Below, piece by piece: positions 13,557-20,127 of a stretch of 20,641 nucleotides of DNA. Numbering within the stretch: position 1 is the first letter of the stretch; each line of letters opens with the position of its first letter. Under the pieces are notes generated by a model. It saw nothing but the letters and a program-made list of their open reading frames with translations, was not told the DNA's origin and did no database searches. The position numbers and the translations under genes were made by a program. Source of the DNA: a virus; the IMG/VR virus record IMGVR_UViG_3300042991_000658, positions 1 through 20,641 of that record; one strand, written 5' to 3'.

Positions 13557-15437
13557 ATGTCACGTTCCATTGATCCCATTCTCGAAGCCGCACTCGCCAA
13601 CCAGCAGGGCGAAGTCATTATCCGCGTACTCACCTGGGCCGACGCGGACGCCTACAACGCCGCGCCGACCGTCCCCGAATACACTTGGGTATGCAAGGAC
13701 TTCGATCTCTACAACACCCAATCAAAAGCGACATTGATCACCGCCAACGATTACACCGTGAGTGATTTCACAGTCTTCATCATCGAGCGCGGCGTCAAAT
13801 TGGATGGCGTGGAGTACACCATCCAAAGCGGTTTGATGCACGTCCGAAACTACAAAGAGAGTTACGGCGAAATTCTCCTCGAAGGCAGCAGCTTTCCAAA
13901 TATCAAAGTCTCGATCGCAGGCGATGAAACTTATGAAAACGTCATCACCGCCTTTTGTACCGCCATCGGAAAAACAGCCATCTTCAAAAACGCAGACGCC
14001 CCCTGGCTTGGTTACAAATTCCTGCCATACGGAAAAACGCTTTCACTCAATCGTGCTGAATTGTTTGAGAATTTCATCCGCCAAAAATACTGTATCTTGG
14101 TCTACGAGGAAAGTCCCAATAATCTCATCTTCTATAATCTTGATGACGGATCATCGGAAGCGGACTTTGCACTTTCATACCAGGACGGGCCAGCGTGCTA
14201 CATTGACCGCAGAAAATCAGAAGTTCATTTTTTCTGGCGTGATGAGAACGCAGAAATGCACACCAGCGGAGACGAGTTACTTCCGCAATGGCATCTCGGC
14301 TATCTCGAAAGCACAGACGACCCGCCTGCCACACGCGCCGACGCTTTCTACAAAATCTATCTATTGAAAGCGCCCATCCGCCTCGACATCACCGACAGCG
14401 ACAAAGTCCATTTCACACCTTACTGGTCCGTAGACCCAGGCCAAACCATTGACGCCATGATGCAAATCTCCGAGCATTTGCACTTGTCCAAGTCCCCCAC
14501 TTGGTATCAGGAAATCACGTCCATTGCCATGTTCACCAGCACAGAAGGCGGAGCCTTACCGTCCACCATCGAGCGCGTAGCGGCCTACACACCATTGGTT
14601 TCCACCAGCTTTGATGGCAACCTTACCCCGTCAGTCAACAATCTACAAGCCCTTGCCGAAGCAGTCGATGATTTATATCTCTATTTCCCACCTGCCACCA
14701 CCGCGGCTAATGATATCCAGGTCGGCGACGGTGCAGGGAATTGGATCAAGAAAACTATCGCGCAATTCGTGTCACTTCTCAGGTCGTCACTTGACTCTGT
14801 TTACGCATCCCTTTCCAGTGGCGTCACCAATGGCAACAGCCACGATCACAGCGGCGGAGATGGCGCACAAATACCAACAGGCGGCATTGTAGATGGCGCA
14901 GTAACCAACGCTAAACTTGTCTGTGCATACAATACTGTAAAGGGGCGTATCGTTGACGAAGGAACCGGTCCAGCGCAAGACATAAGTTTCAGCGATCTAC
15001 GACACCAGCTTTTTCTCGACCATGACGACATCCTGATGTCAGCAAACAACAACCTTACTCTTGACCCTGGCTTATGGCAAAGCACAAACCTATCCCTTTG
15101 GCTCAATGCTGGAACTCATCTCGTGATAGCAACCGTGCGCGGCGCGTTGCGCGGCAATGCAGGTTCGGGCTGGTGGCTGACCACCCGTTTGTGGAACATC
15201 ACCGAACTCACCGCAATACCGTACTCCGAACGCATGATAGTTTATACAAACACCAATACGCAAAACTCACAGGCTTGCGTAACGCTGGTGTGTTTTGTAA
15301 CTGTCACCGCATTCAGGGAAATTATTGTTCAGGCATCGCGCAATGGCGTCGGAACACCGCTGACTTTTTACCAATCAGCCATAACAACCGGCACAACAGG
15401 CTATTCAAACATAGTAAGTATCAGAATAGGTAACTAA
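13557..15437 (+). CDS. Tail-fibre / receptor-binding-like virion protein
   Basis: This 626-aa protein is the largest after the capsid fusion. Residues 1-330 form a mixed, Trp/Tyr-rich region of unknown type. Residues 360-470 contain LQALAEAVDDLYLYF and then HDHSGGDGAQIPTGG (429-443), a collar-like motif frequent in phage fibre proteins. The last 140 residues are beta-rich (LWLNAGTHLVIATVRGALRG ... GYSNIVSIRIGN), like a trimeric globular receptor-binding head. It is the only obvious candidate for host recognition. Its stop shares one base with the next ATG. It lacks enzyme motifs that I can identify. Confidence 0.65.
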   Translation: MSRSIDPILEAALANQQGEVIIRVLTWADADAYNAAPTVPEYTWVCKDFDLYNTQSKATLITANDYTVSDFTVFIIERGVKLDGVEYTIQSGLMHVRNYKESYGEILLEGSSFPNIKVSIAGDETYENVITAFCTAIGKTAIFKNADAPWLGYKFLPYGKTLSLNRAELFENFIRQKYCILVYEESPNNLIFYNLDDGSSEADFALSYQDGPACYIDRRKSEVHFFWRDENAEMHTSGDELLPQWHLGYLESTDDPPATRADAFYKIYLLKAPIRLDITDSDKVHFTPYWSVDPGQTIDAMMQISEHLHLSKSPTWYQEITSIAMFTSTEGGALPSTIERVAAYTPLVSTSFDGNLTPSVNNLQALAEAVDDLYLYFPPATTAANDIQVGDGAGNWIKKTIAQFVSLLRSSLDSVYASLSSGVTNGNSHDHSGGDGAQIPTGGIVDGAVTNAKLVCAYNTVKGRIVDEGTGPAQDISFSDLRHQLFLDHDDILMSANNNLTLDPGLWQSTNLSLWLNAGTHLVIATVRGALRGNAGSGWWLTTRLWNITELTAIPYSERMIVYTNTNTQNSQACVTLVCFVTVTAFREIIVQASRNGVGTPLTFYQSAITTGTTGYSNIVSIRIGN

Positions 15438-15754
15438 TGGACAACAACTTCCCCAACCTAACCGCCGCACAATGGACAAGATTACTCGGCGACATTCACG
15501 CCGACGAGAGCGAACGCGCCCCCGATCCCCCCGCTATTCTCTACAAAGCAGTTATCATTTGGAGCGGAGCCAATATCCGCCGTCAACCCGCCATCGGAAA
15601 TAACGTCATCAGAACTGCCAAGAACGCCGAGACCTTCATCACCGAACATACTGAGACCACAGACATAGACGGCAACCGCTGGATACAAATTCCAGATGGC
15701 TTTATCTGCACTTACTACAATCGTACTCTTCGAGCCACGGTTACGAAGATATAA
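15437..15754 (+). CDS. SH3b-like protein, end of virion operon
   Basis: This 105-aa protein has an SH3-like region at about 37-103: NIRRQPAIGNNVIRTAKNAE, then DGNRWIQIPDGFICTYY. That is the usual VR..P...s.vi..l..G....v...W..v..G.i pattern. It lacks a signal peptide. Such domains often bind peptidoglycan, so as a virion protein it could help contact the cell wall or form part of a lytic device, but no catalytic domain is attached. The start overlaps the fibre-like gene by one base. A second SH3b protein lies at 4468. Confidence 0.72.
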   Translation: MDNNFPNLTAAQWTRLLGDIHADESERAPDPPAILYKAVIIWSGANIRRQPAIGNNVIRTAKNAETFITEHTETTDIDGNRWIQIPDGFICTYYNRTLRATVTKI

Positions 15755-15835
15755 AAATATCAGCGTGTAGCCAGAAGGGGACGGTTACATTGGTGGATTA
15801 CTCGGCGTTGGTGGGAAAACTCGTCAGCGCGCGTA

Positions 15836-15912
15836 TTGCTCTTGTATTTCAGGGGGACTTTTGAAGGTCGGATAATTTTTGGTTTTGAACTTGCTCTTGC
15901 ATTTCAGGGGGA
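15836..15912. repeat. 22-bp direct repeat pair
   Basis: TTGCTCTTGTATTTCAGGGG at 15836-15855 and its copy, with C for T at base 10, at 15891-15910 are 55 bp apart; identity continues for two more bases. The second copy runs into the 31-bp repeat that flanks the methyltransferase gene. The surrounding 264 bases after the SH3 gene hold no gene that I can support. Confidence 0.8.
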
Positions 15913-15937
15913 TACCGCAGGGTCTACGAATCATTGT
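15907..15937. repeat. 31-bp direct repeat, left copy
   Basis: This sequence begins GGGGGATACCGCAGG and ends CGAATCATTGT. It is identical to 16897-16927, exactly 990 bp away, and the two copies flank the second methyltransferase gene. Confidence 0.93.
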
Positions 15938-15983
15938 CTGTGACTTCTCGACCGCTGTGTGACCTGGCCTGGTCACGAATCGT

Positions 15984-16012
15984 TTGACAAGTCACGGGTT
16001 TTGTTGTAGGAT
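15984..16012 (+). promoter_or_regulatory. Leaderless promoter of the second methyltransferase
   Basis: TTGACA (15984-15989), a 17-bp spacer and TAGGAT (16007-16012) precede ATG 16019 by 6 nt, the same geometry as the promoter at 757. An inverted repeat GTGACC/GGTCAC at about 15958-15975 just upstream could be an operator. Confidence 0.65.
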
Positions 16013-16018
16013 GGGGGC

Positions 16019-16765
16019 ATGGAACTTGTGTTGTCCCTTTTTCCCGGTATTGATTTGCTCGGCCGCGGCTTCGAGGCCGAAGGTTTTTGCGTTGTGCGCG
16101 GTCCCGATTTGGTTTGGGGCGGCGATATTCGAACGTTCCACGCGCCACGTGGTCGGTTCGATGGCGTGATCGGGGGGAGTCCGTGCCAGGATTTCAGCCG
16201 CGCGAATCGGAGGCCTGGGGGATATAGCCTTGAAATGCTTCACGAGTTCGAGCGTGTAGTGGCAGAGTGCTGGCCGGCGTGGTGGTTGTTGGAGAATGTT
16301 CCCACGGTGCCGGATGCGAGAGTGGAAGGTTACGCGGTTCAACGTCTCGACCTGAACGCGCGGGAGTGTGGCCTGCGGCAGGTGCGCCTGCGACATTTTC
16401 AGTTCGGCTCGCTGGACGGGTCTGTTATCTCTCCTGAACGGCGTGCGCCTGTGGGGAGTCCGCTGGCGATTGCGTTGGCTTCGGAAGGTGAGCGGACGGA
16501 TCGGCGTGGCTGGCCTGATTTTTGCGAAGCGCAGGGATTGCCGCGAGATTTCGATGTTGAGATGAGCGTCTCTGCAAAGTATCGTGCGGTGGGGAACGGA
16601 GTCCCGGTGCCGATGGCGCGCGTGATTGCACGTGCGATAGCGGAGCGCAAGGTGTCACACGGCTTGCGGCTGTGCGCGTGCGGGTGTGGTCGTACAGTTA
16701 CAGGTAAGCAGGTGATGGCGGGGGCGGGTTGTAGGAAGCGGATGCAGCGCAGGCGGCGTGACTGA
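16019..16765 (+). CDS. C5-cytosine DNA methyltransferase with CACGCG tail (second copy)
   Basis: This 248-aa enzyme has motif I LSLFPGIDLLGRGFEAEGF, catalytic Cys56 in GGSPCQDFS, ENVP (92-95), QVRLRHF (121-127), and motif X AVGNGVPVPMARVIARAI. The target-recognition part is short. After motif X comes an extra region, RLCACGCGRTV (217-227) then AGCRKRMQRRRRD, which looks like a zinc-binding DNA-contact tail and resembles the mini-protein at 3444. Expression should be leaderless from 15984. It is clearly different from the first methyltransferase, so the two probably have different target sites. No nuclease gene is adjacent. Confidence 0.92.
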   Translation: MELVLSLFPGIDLLGRGFEAEGFCVVRGPDLVWGGDIRTFHAPRGRFDGVIGGSPCQDFSRANRRPGGYSLEMLHEFERVVAECWPAWWLLENVPTVPDARVEGYAVQRLDLNARECGLRQVRLRHFQFGSLDGSVISPERRAPVGSPLAIALASEGERTDRRGWPDFCEAQGLPRDFDVEMSVSAKYRAVGNGVPVPMARVIARAIAERKVSHGLRLCACGCGRTVTGKQVMAGAGCRKRMQRRRRD

Positions 16766-17047
16766 GTTCGTGTGACTGTGCCAGGAGGGGTCACGGTCGA
16801 GTAGTCACGATGGAAAGCCAGCAAGTTACAGCCTTTGGGGTGGGAGATGAAAGTTTCGGCGGCGTGCCGAGGAGTCTGCTGGGGGGCGCGGTTCAGGGGG
16901 GATACCGCAGGGTCTACGAATCATTGTTCAGCGGTGGAGTCGGCTGGCCCGCGCACGTGCTGTCGGTGACGGTGGCAGGCGTCGGGTTTGGACGCTGAAA
17001 GCGCTGGCGGGACGCCAGGACGCGCGAAAACTTTCAGGAAATAAGAG
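16766..17047. other. Gene-free spacer after the methyltransferase
   Basis: Nothing here supports a gene. A 62-codon frame from 16810 has no ribosome-binding site and runs through the 31-bp repeat. The notable content is that repeat and several GTGAC/GTCAC half-sites (near 16770, 16789 and 16803) like those upstream of the methyltransferase. Confidence 0.6.
16897..16927. repeat. 31-bp direct repeat, right copy
   Basis: Identical to 15907-15937 in the same orientation; the preceding TTCAG is also shared apart from one extra G. The pair brackets the second methyltransferase gene and its promoter. Confidence 0.93.
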
Positions 17048-17076
17048 AAACCCTGCCGTAATTGACAGGGTTTTTT
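17048..17076 (+). terminator. Rho-independent terminator
   Basis: AACCCTG (17049-17055) and CAGGGTT (17066-17072) form a 7-bp stem with a 10-nt loop, running into six Ts. It would stop rightward transcripts from the methyltransferase before the leftward operon. The opposite side is only weakly T-rich. Confidence 0.85.
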
Positions 17077-17127
17077 GGTTGGGGGGAACGGATTGTGTTT
17101 CGCGCGTGGTTGAATTGAGAGTTGGCC

Positions 17128-17151
17128 GCCCTCGGCCACCACGCCGAGGGC
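17128..17151 (-). terminator. GC-rich hairpin at the end of the leftward operon
   Basis: GCCCTCGGC and GCCGAGGGC pair perfectly (9 bp) around a 6-nt loop, 20 bases beyond the last stop codon of the leftward operon. No U-run follows, so it may stabilise the mRNA end or act with the next terminator. Confidence 0.5.
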
Positions 17152-17171
17152 GTTGGAAAATTACTGAAACA

Positions 17172-17606
17172 TCACGCCAGGCCAATGATTTTATACGGTG
17201 TGACGCGTGTCTCTTTGGTGTCCTTGTCGTAGTAGTCGTGCATCTCTACCAGGACGTTGATCGGCTTTTCCAGTTGGGTCACGCCATGCGCGAGTGTGGC
17301 GGCGTCCAGTCCTAGCACGGGCAGGACTTCGGGCCAGACTCGGACTCCCTTTTGGCTGTATGGTCCGCCGCGCATCTTGTAAAACTCTTTGCCGTTGTCG
17401 TCAATGCCATGGACGATGGCGACGGCTAGAAATGATTTAGTCTGTCCGCTCAGCGGGCGGATGTCGGGGGCGGTGGCCGCGTGAGTGAGACCGTCGCGGA
17501 TCTGTGTGATTTCGGCGTGCATCTGCTCGATCTCTGAACGCATTTGATCGAGGAGCGCCATCATATCGGCGCGGAATTGCTCGGTGGGGGAAAGTGGGGT
17601 GGACAT
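17172..17606 (-). CDS. Hypothetical protein, last gene of leftward operon
   Basis: This 144-aa protein has a coiled-coil-like N-terminus (FRADMMALLDQMRSEIEQMHAEI, about 11-38), a linker, then a compact domain from about 52 to 144 with MRGGPYSQKGVRVWPEVLPV and a strand-rich end (INVLVEMHDYYD ... TRVTPYKIIGLA). I do not recognise the family; the C-terminal part could be a small beta-barrel. AAGGAG lies 7 nt before the ATG. The gene ends a four-gene operon with 11 bases to the DUF1419-like gene. The coiled coil suggests oligomers. Confidence 0.75.
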   Translation of the reverse strand: MSTPLSPTEQFRADMMALLDQMRSEIEQMHAEITQIRDGLTHAATAPDIRPLSGQTKSFLAVAIVHGIDDNGKEFYKMRGGPYSQKGVRVWPEVLPVLGLDAATLAHGVTQLEKPINVLVEMHDYYDKDTKETRVTPYKIIGLA

Positions 17607-17617
17607 GGAATTTCTCC

Positions 17618-17926
17618 TTAATTAGAATTTGCAAACTTGGCACGGACTTCCCGCTTGTATTGAGCGGGGTCAAAACTGTGGATAGGGGCAGGTCGCCAGA
17701 AGAAACGACCATCAACTTCGACATAAGCATCATACAGCGCGCCGGCTTCGCTATGTGTGACACATTCGCCAACCATGAAAGCGCCATCTTTCCAGCGGGC
17801 TGGGGGCAGGACTTCGAGCATCTCGTTGAACGTTTCGCAGTCGGTCTCTTCCCAAAGGTCTGTGAGTTCGGCGGCTGTCATCTTTCCGATTTTCTTATAG
17901 TATTCGAGCAGTGCATTTGTATCCAT
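17618..17926 (-). CDS. DUF1419-like protein
   Basis: This 102-aa protein resembles DUF1419, a family of unknown function seen on plasmids and other mobile DNA. The supporting core is FNEMLEVLPPARWKDGAFMV, GECVTHSEAGALYDAY and GRFFWRPAPIHSF, which together give the expected order of Pro-Pro, Trp, Gly-Glu and Tyr/Phe positions. The N-terminus is helical (TNALLEYYKKIGKMTAAELT). It lies 3 bases after the upstream gene, with CAGGA as ribosome-binding site. I recall the family from sequence pattern only, so a profile search is the test. Confidence 0.68.
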   Translation of the reverse strand: MDTNALLEYYKKIGKMTAAELTDLWEETDCETFNEMLEVLPPARWKDGAFMVGECVTHSEAGALYDAYVEVDGRFFWRPAPIHSFDPAQYKREVRAKFANSN

Positions 17927-17929
17927 TTT

Positions 17930-18202
17930 TTACCAATCCTGGTTTACATCAATCGCGGACTCACGTTCGTTCGCGAGTTGCATCGCCATCTGCCAGTCCA
18001 GCGGTAGCGGTATCGGTTGCGAGATCGGGACGACTTCAAACCCGCGCCCCGAACGGCGGATGTATTGCGTGGGTGTGTTCTTCGGGAAGTAGTCTTGTCC
18101 GTGACAGATTATTTTTCCGTAGCGGATGACTTCGACCCAGTGGACATCAATGCAATCATCACAATATGTCTTCTCGAAGTAGGGGATGTGCTCGGCGTTC
18201 AT
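17930..18202 (-). CDS. Hypothetical protein with CDDC motif
   Basis: This 90-aa protein begins MNAEHIPYFEKTYCDDCIDV. A Cys-Asp-Asp-Cys pair near the N-terminus could bind a metal. A strand-rich part follows (HWVEVIRYGKIICHGQDYFP) and the C-terminus is helical. No family is recognised. The start is supported by AGGAGG 7 nt upstream, and the ATG overlaps the previous stop as ATGA, so it is translationally coupled within the leftward operon. Confidence 0.7.
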   Translation of the reverse strand: MNAEHIPYFEKTYCDDCIDVHWVEVIRYGKIICHGQDYFPKNTPTQYIRRSGRGFEVVPISQPIPLPLDWQMAMQLANERESAIDVNQDW

Positions 18203-18462
18203 GCTTCCACCTCCTGGTACTGCACCCAGGCGGGGACGCTGGCCGCGGGCGGTCTGCCGAATGCCTGGAGGACGCGATTGCCTTCGTAGAGTGCGACAGA
18301 TTGCAGGGCGGAGAATGGGACGGCGTGTGTACAGAGATCATCGGGGGGCAAAACGTATGCGGTGCGCGTGTTCCCATCGGCGCTGTAAATTTCCGCGTGA
18401 TATGTTTGTTTGTGGTCGGGGCTTGTTACCCATGCCATGAGACGAACTGTATTATTAACCAT
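18199..18462 (-). CDS. Hypothetical protein, first gene of leftward operon
   Basis: This 87-aa protein begins MVNNTVRLMAWVTSPDHKQT. It looks mainly beta-stranded (YHAEIYSADGNTRTAYVLPP) with a Pro/Ala-rich end. The frame stays open far upstream, to 19449, but ATG 18462 is chosen because AAAGGAGAGTTTCCAC directly precedes it, the leader motif also used at 2299 and 2666. The upstream part of the frame overlaps the SLOG gene and looks non-coding. Function is unknown. It heads the four-gene leftward operon; I see no convincing promoter just upstream. Confidence 0.72.
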   Translation of the reverse strand: MVNNTVRLMAWVTSPDHKQTYHAEIYSADGNTRTAYVLPPDDLCTHAVPFSALQSVALYEGNRVLQAFGRPPAASVPAWVQYQEVEA

Positions 18463-18595
18463 GTGGAAACTCTCCTTTTTTGTGTACCCGCCCCTCGAGG
18501 ACGGGTTTTGAAAATGTATTATTTTGCGTGTCTGGCGGGTGGTACTCCACACCGTCCAGACTAAGCAATTACCGAAGCCTGTACTTAGTCCTGCC

Positions 18596-18633
18596 CTGGT
18601 TTTAGTGCATGGCAACCCATGCACTAAAACCAG
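18596..18633. other. Perfect 17-bp palindrome
   Basis: CTGGTTTTAGTGCATGG (18596-18612) and its complement (18617-18633) flank CAAC with no mismatch. It lies 10 bases past the SLOG gene stop and upstream of the leftward operon. No U-run follows on the minus strand. Its arms contain AGTGCATGG, also found in the iteron array at 20001-20009. It could be a terminator-like structure, an operator or a nicking site. Confidence 0.8.
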
Positions 18634-18643
18634 AACGCGACCG

Positions 18644-19225
18644 CTAAAAGAGCGCGCCCTGAACGGGCGGAGCGAACAACCAAAACGACTGCCCGAGCCA
18701 CGAGACCAGAACGGACGGGACGGCCAAAACGGGCGCGGATGACAAGCCGACGCATGACACCAGAACAGGGATGCCAGCGCGCAGAGCATGACGAGCGACC
18801 TTGAGCGAGCCGACACCAGGCGCAAAAAACACGGCGGCAGAACAGCCAGCGAGGGCGGCAACCGAACGAGCCATGAGACGAGCGACCAGAGGCACGGACA
18901 ACGAGCCGCCAGCCAGCCAGGACACAGACCCGCCGAGGGACGCGAAACGCTGAACGGTGGAAACCGCCGAACCGCCAAAAGCACCTGCCCCTGACGGGGC
19001 GAATGCGGCGAAAACATGGCTGGAATAGGGGTGGGGATCAAACCCCAACGCCAGCACAGCCGCCTGATCTGCGCCAGTGGCACAGCCGACATGGACGGCA
19101 TGAGTGCAAGCCTGCGAGAACGACTGACACGCAACCCAGGCGGGAGAACCCGCGACCAGGGCGCGCGAGCCGCCAACGAGAACGGACGCATCAGCGGGAA
19201 GGGAGAAGGGGAGAGGGTGAGACAT
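18644..19225 (-). CDS. SLOG / DprA-like Rossmann-fold protein
   Basis: This 193-aa protein resembles the SLOG superfamily (DprA/Smf, LOG, YpsA). It starts with a strand and GSR turn (ASVLVGGSRALVAG, 13-26), then HAVHVGCATGADQAAVLALG (42-61), the classic strand-GCA.GAD-helix nucleotide site. An APSGAGAFGG segment, GGS at 98-100 and 106-108, and AVFFAPGVGSLKVARHALRAGIPV follow. SLOG proteins bind or process nucleotides, or in DprA bind ssDNA and load RecA. ATG 19225 is chosen because the first strand follows closely; the frame extends upstream into probable non-coding DNA. It stands alone between hairpin-rich spacers. Confidence 0.75.
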   Translation of the reverse strand: MSHPLPFSLPADASVLVGGSRALVAGSPAWVACQSFSQACTHAVHVGCATGADQAAVLALGFDPHPYSSHVFAAFAPSGAGAFGGSAVSTVQRFASLGGSVSWLAGGSLSVPLVARLMARSVAALAGCSAAVFFAPGVGSLKVARHALRAGIPVLVSCVGLSSAPVLAVPSVLVSWLGQSFWLFAPPVQGALF

Positions 19226-19267
19226 GGAGACCTTGCCTTTGGGGAACGGATGATTGAACATGCCCAC

Positions 19268-19296
19268 ATGATAACAGAAGAGGGAAGAAAAAGCAA
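19268..19296 (-). promoter_or_regulatory. Possible promoter of the SLOG gene
   Basis: On the minus strand TTGCTT (19291-19296), a 17-bp spacer and TATCAT (19268-19273) lie about 43 bases before ATG 19225. The -10 is good and the -35 is weak. Confidence 0.4.
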
Positions 19297-19581
19297 GCAA
19301 AAATAGCATGACAAATGACACCAAAAAGACATGACAAAGCGGACAAAATTGACCCAAAAACCCAACACGCAAAACCAAAGAAAATGGAACGGAAACGGCA
19401 GGGAGTTGGATTGGCTTGGGGGAGAGAAATGCCTGGGAGACCGCGACAACTTTCAGGGCGGGAAGAAGCGAACCTGTCCTTACGCGCCCGCTCCGTAGCA
19501 CAAGAAAACCCCCACCCAAAAACCCACACGCAAGAACCTGAAGGCGGAAGCAAACGGCAAAAGCAACCACGGGGCATAACG
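19297..19581. other. Spacer with no supported gene
   Basis: Open frames exist on both strands, but none has a ribosome-binding site or a recognisable protein pattern. The sequence is A-rich on the plus strand to about 19400. I see no clear repeat or structure here. Confidence 0.5.
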
Positions 19582-19704
19582 ATGCATGGGTGGGCGCTGG
19601 CCGCAACTGTTTACCAAAAGTGCCGTTGGGGGCGTTCTTCCCCCAATGGAACTTTTGGGACGGTTGCGAGTCCAGCGAGTGTACTCACGTCCCATCCCAT
19701 GCTA
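19582..19704. repeat. Long imperfect palindrome
   Basis: The left arm (about 19582-19634) pairs with the complement of the right arm (about 19640-19704) around a short TTCTT-type loop. Matching blocks include GCATGGG, TGGG, CGCTGG, CGCAAC, CCAAAAGT and TTGGGGG. The right arm has about 13 extra bases containing GTACTCACGTCC, a piece also present in the 41-bp repeat. It could form a long hairpin RNA or cruciform. A decayed inverted-repeat mobile element is an alternative. Confidence 0.7.
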
Positions 19705-19828
19705 CGATGCCCAACGTGGTGCTTGCCGTATGCTACCCGCCCACAGGTACAGCGGTGTTTTGGGGAGTTGCGCGAAGGATGGAGGATAACAGAACCAACT
19801 TCGGGGAAGGGAATTGCTTTTGAACTGG

Positions 19829-20035
19829 GTGGCTCTTGAACTGTGTGGGTTATAGAAAAGAACTGAGTGGCACGTACAGAAGTGTATGGTACTTTCAAGA
19901 GTGTATGGGTTATAGAAAAGAACTGAGTGGCACGTACAGAAGTGTATGGGGCTTTCAAGAGTGTATGGGTTATAGAAAAGAACTGAGTGGCTCTTTCAGA
20001 AGTGCATGGCTCTTTCAGAGGTGCATGGGGCTTTC
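19829..20035. repeat. 60-bp tandem repeats made of 20-bp sub-repeats (iteron-like)
   Basis: A 60-bp unit containing GGTTATAGAAAAGAACTGAG recurs at about 19848, 19908 and 19968. Each unit consists of three related sub-repeats of the form (G/A)TGG followed by CTTTCAGAAG-like sequence. The TGG marks are spaced 19, 19 and 22 bp in rotation, close to two helical turns, so bound proteins would sit on one DNA face. The array ends just upstream of the promoter of the RHH-like gene. This resembles plasmid iterons, a partition centromere or an operator array. Confidence 0.85.
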
Positions 20036-20076
20036 GCGCACGTTTGCCGAAACAATGAGGAACAATTCCGCAAGCA

Positions 20077-20106
20077 TTGACAAGAAGCAAGACGTAAGCG
20101 TATAAT
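20077..20106 (+). promoter_or_regulatory. Consensus promoter of the RHH-like gene
   Basis: TTGACA (20077-20082), an 18-bp spacer and TATAAT (20101-20106). A normal leader with AGGAG lies between the -10 and ATG 20128, unlike the two leaderless promoters in the window. Confidence 0.8.
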
Positions 20107-20127
20107 GCAAGCAAGGAGAAATAAACG

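Noticed and set aside
16810-16998. 62-codon plus-strand frame after the second methyltransferase
   Set aside because: It has no ribosome-binding site, a Gly/Val-rich composition, and passes through the 31-bp direct repeat.
18199-19449. Long minus-strand frame of 416 codons
   Set aside because: Only its last 87 codons look real, with a clear leader at 18462. The upstream part is Ser/Leu/Pro/Arg-rich, overlaps the SLOG gene in another frame and has no start signal.
19582-20035. Retron or diversity-generating retroelement RNA
   Set aside because: A long hairpin and repeats are present, but no reverse transcriptase is encoded in the window.
19836-20105. 89-codon frame with 20-residue repeats over the iteron array
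   Set aside because: The 60-bp period gives a peptide repeat by arithmetic. It needs a TTG start without a ribosome-binding site and overlaps the promoter at 20077.
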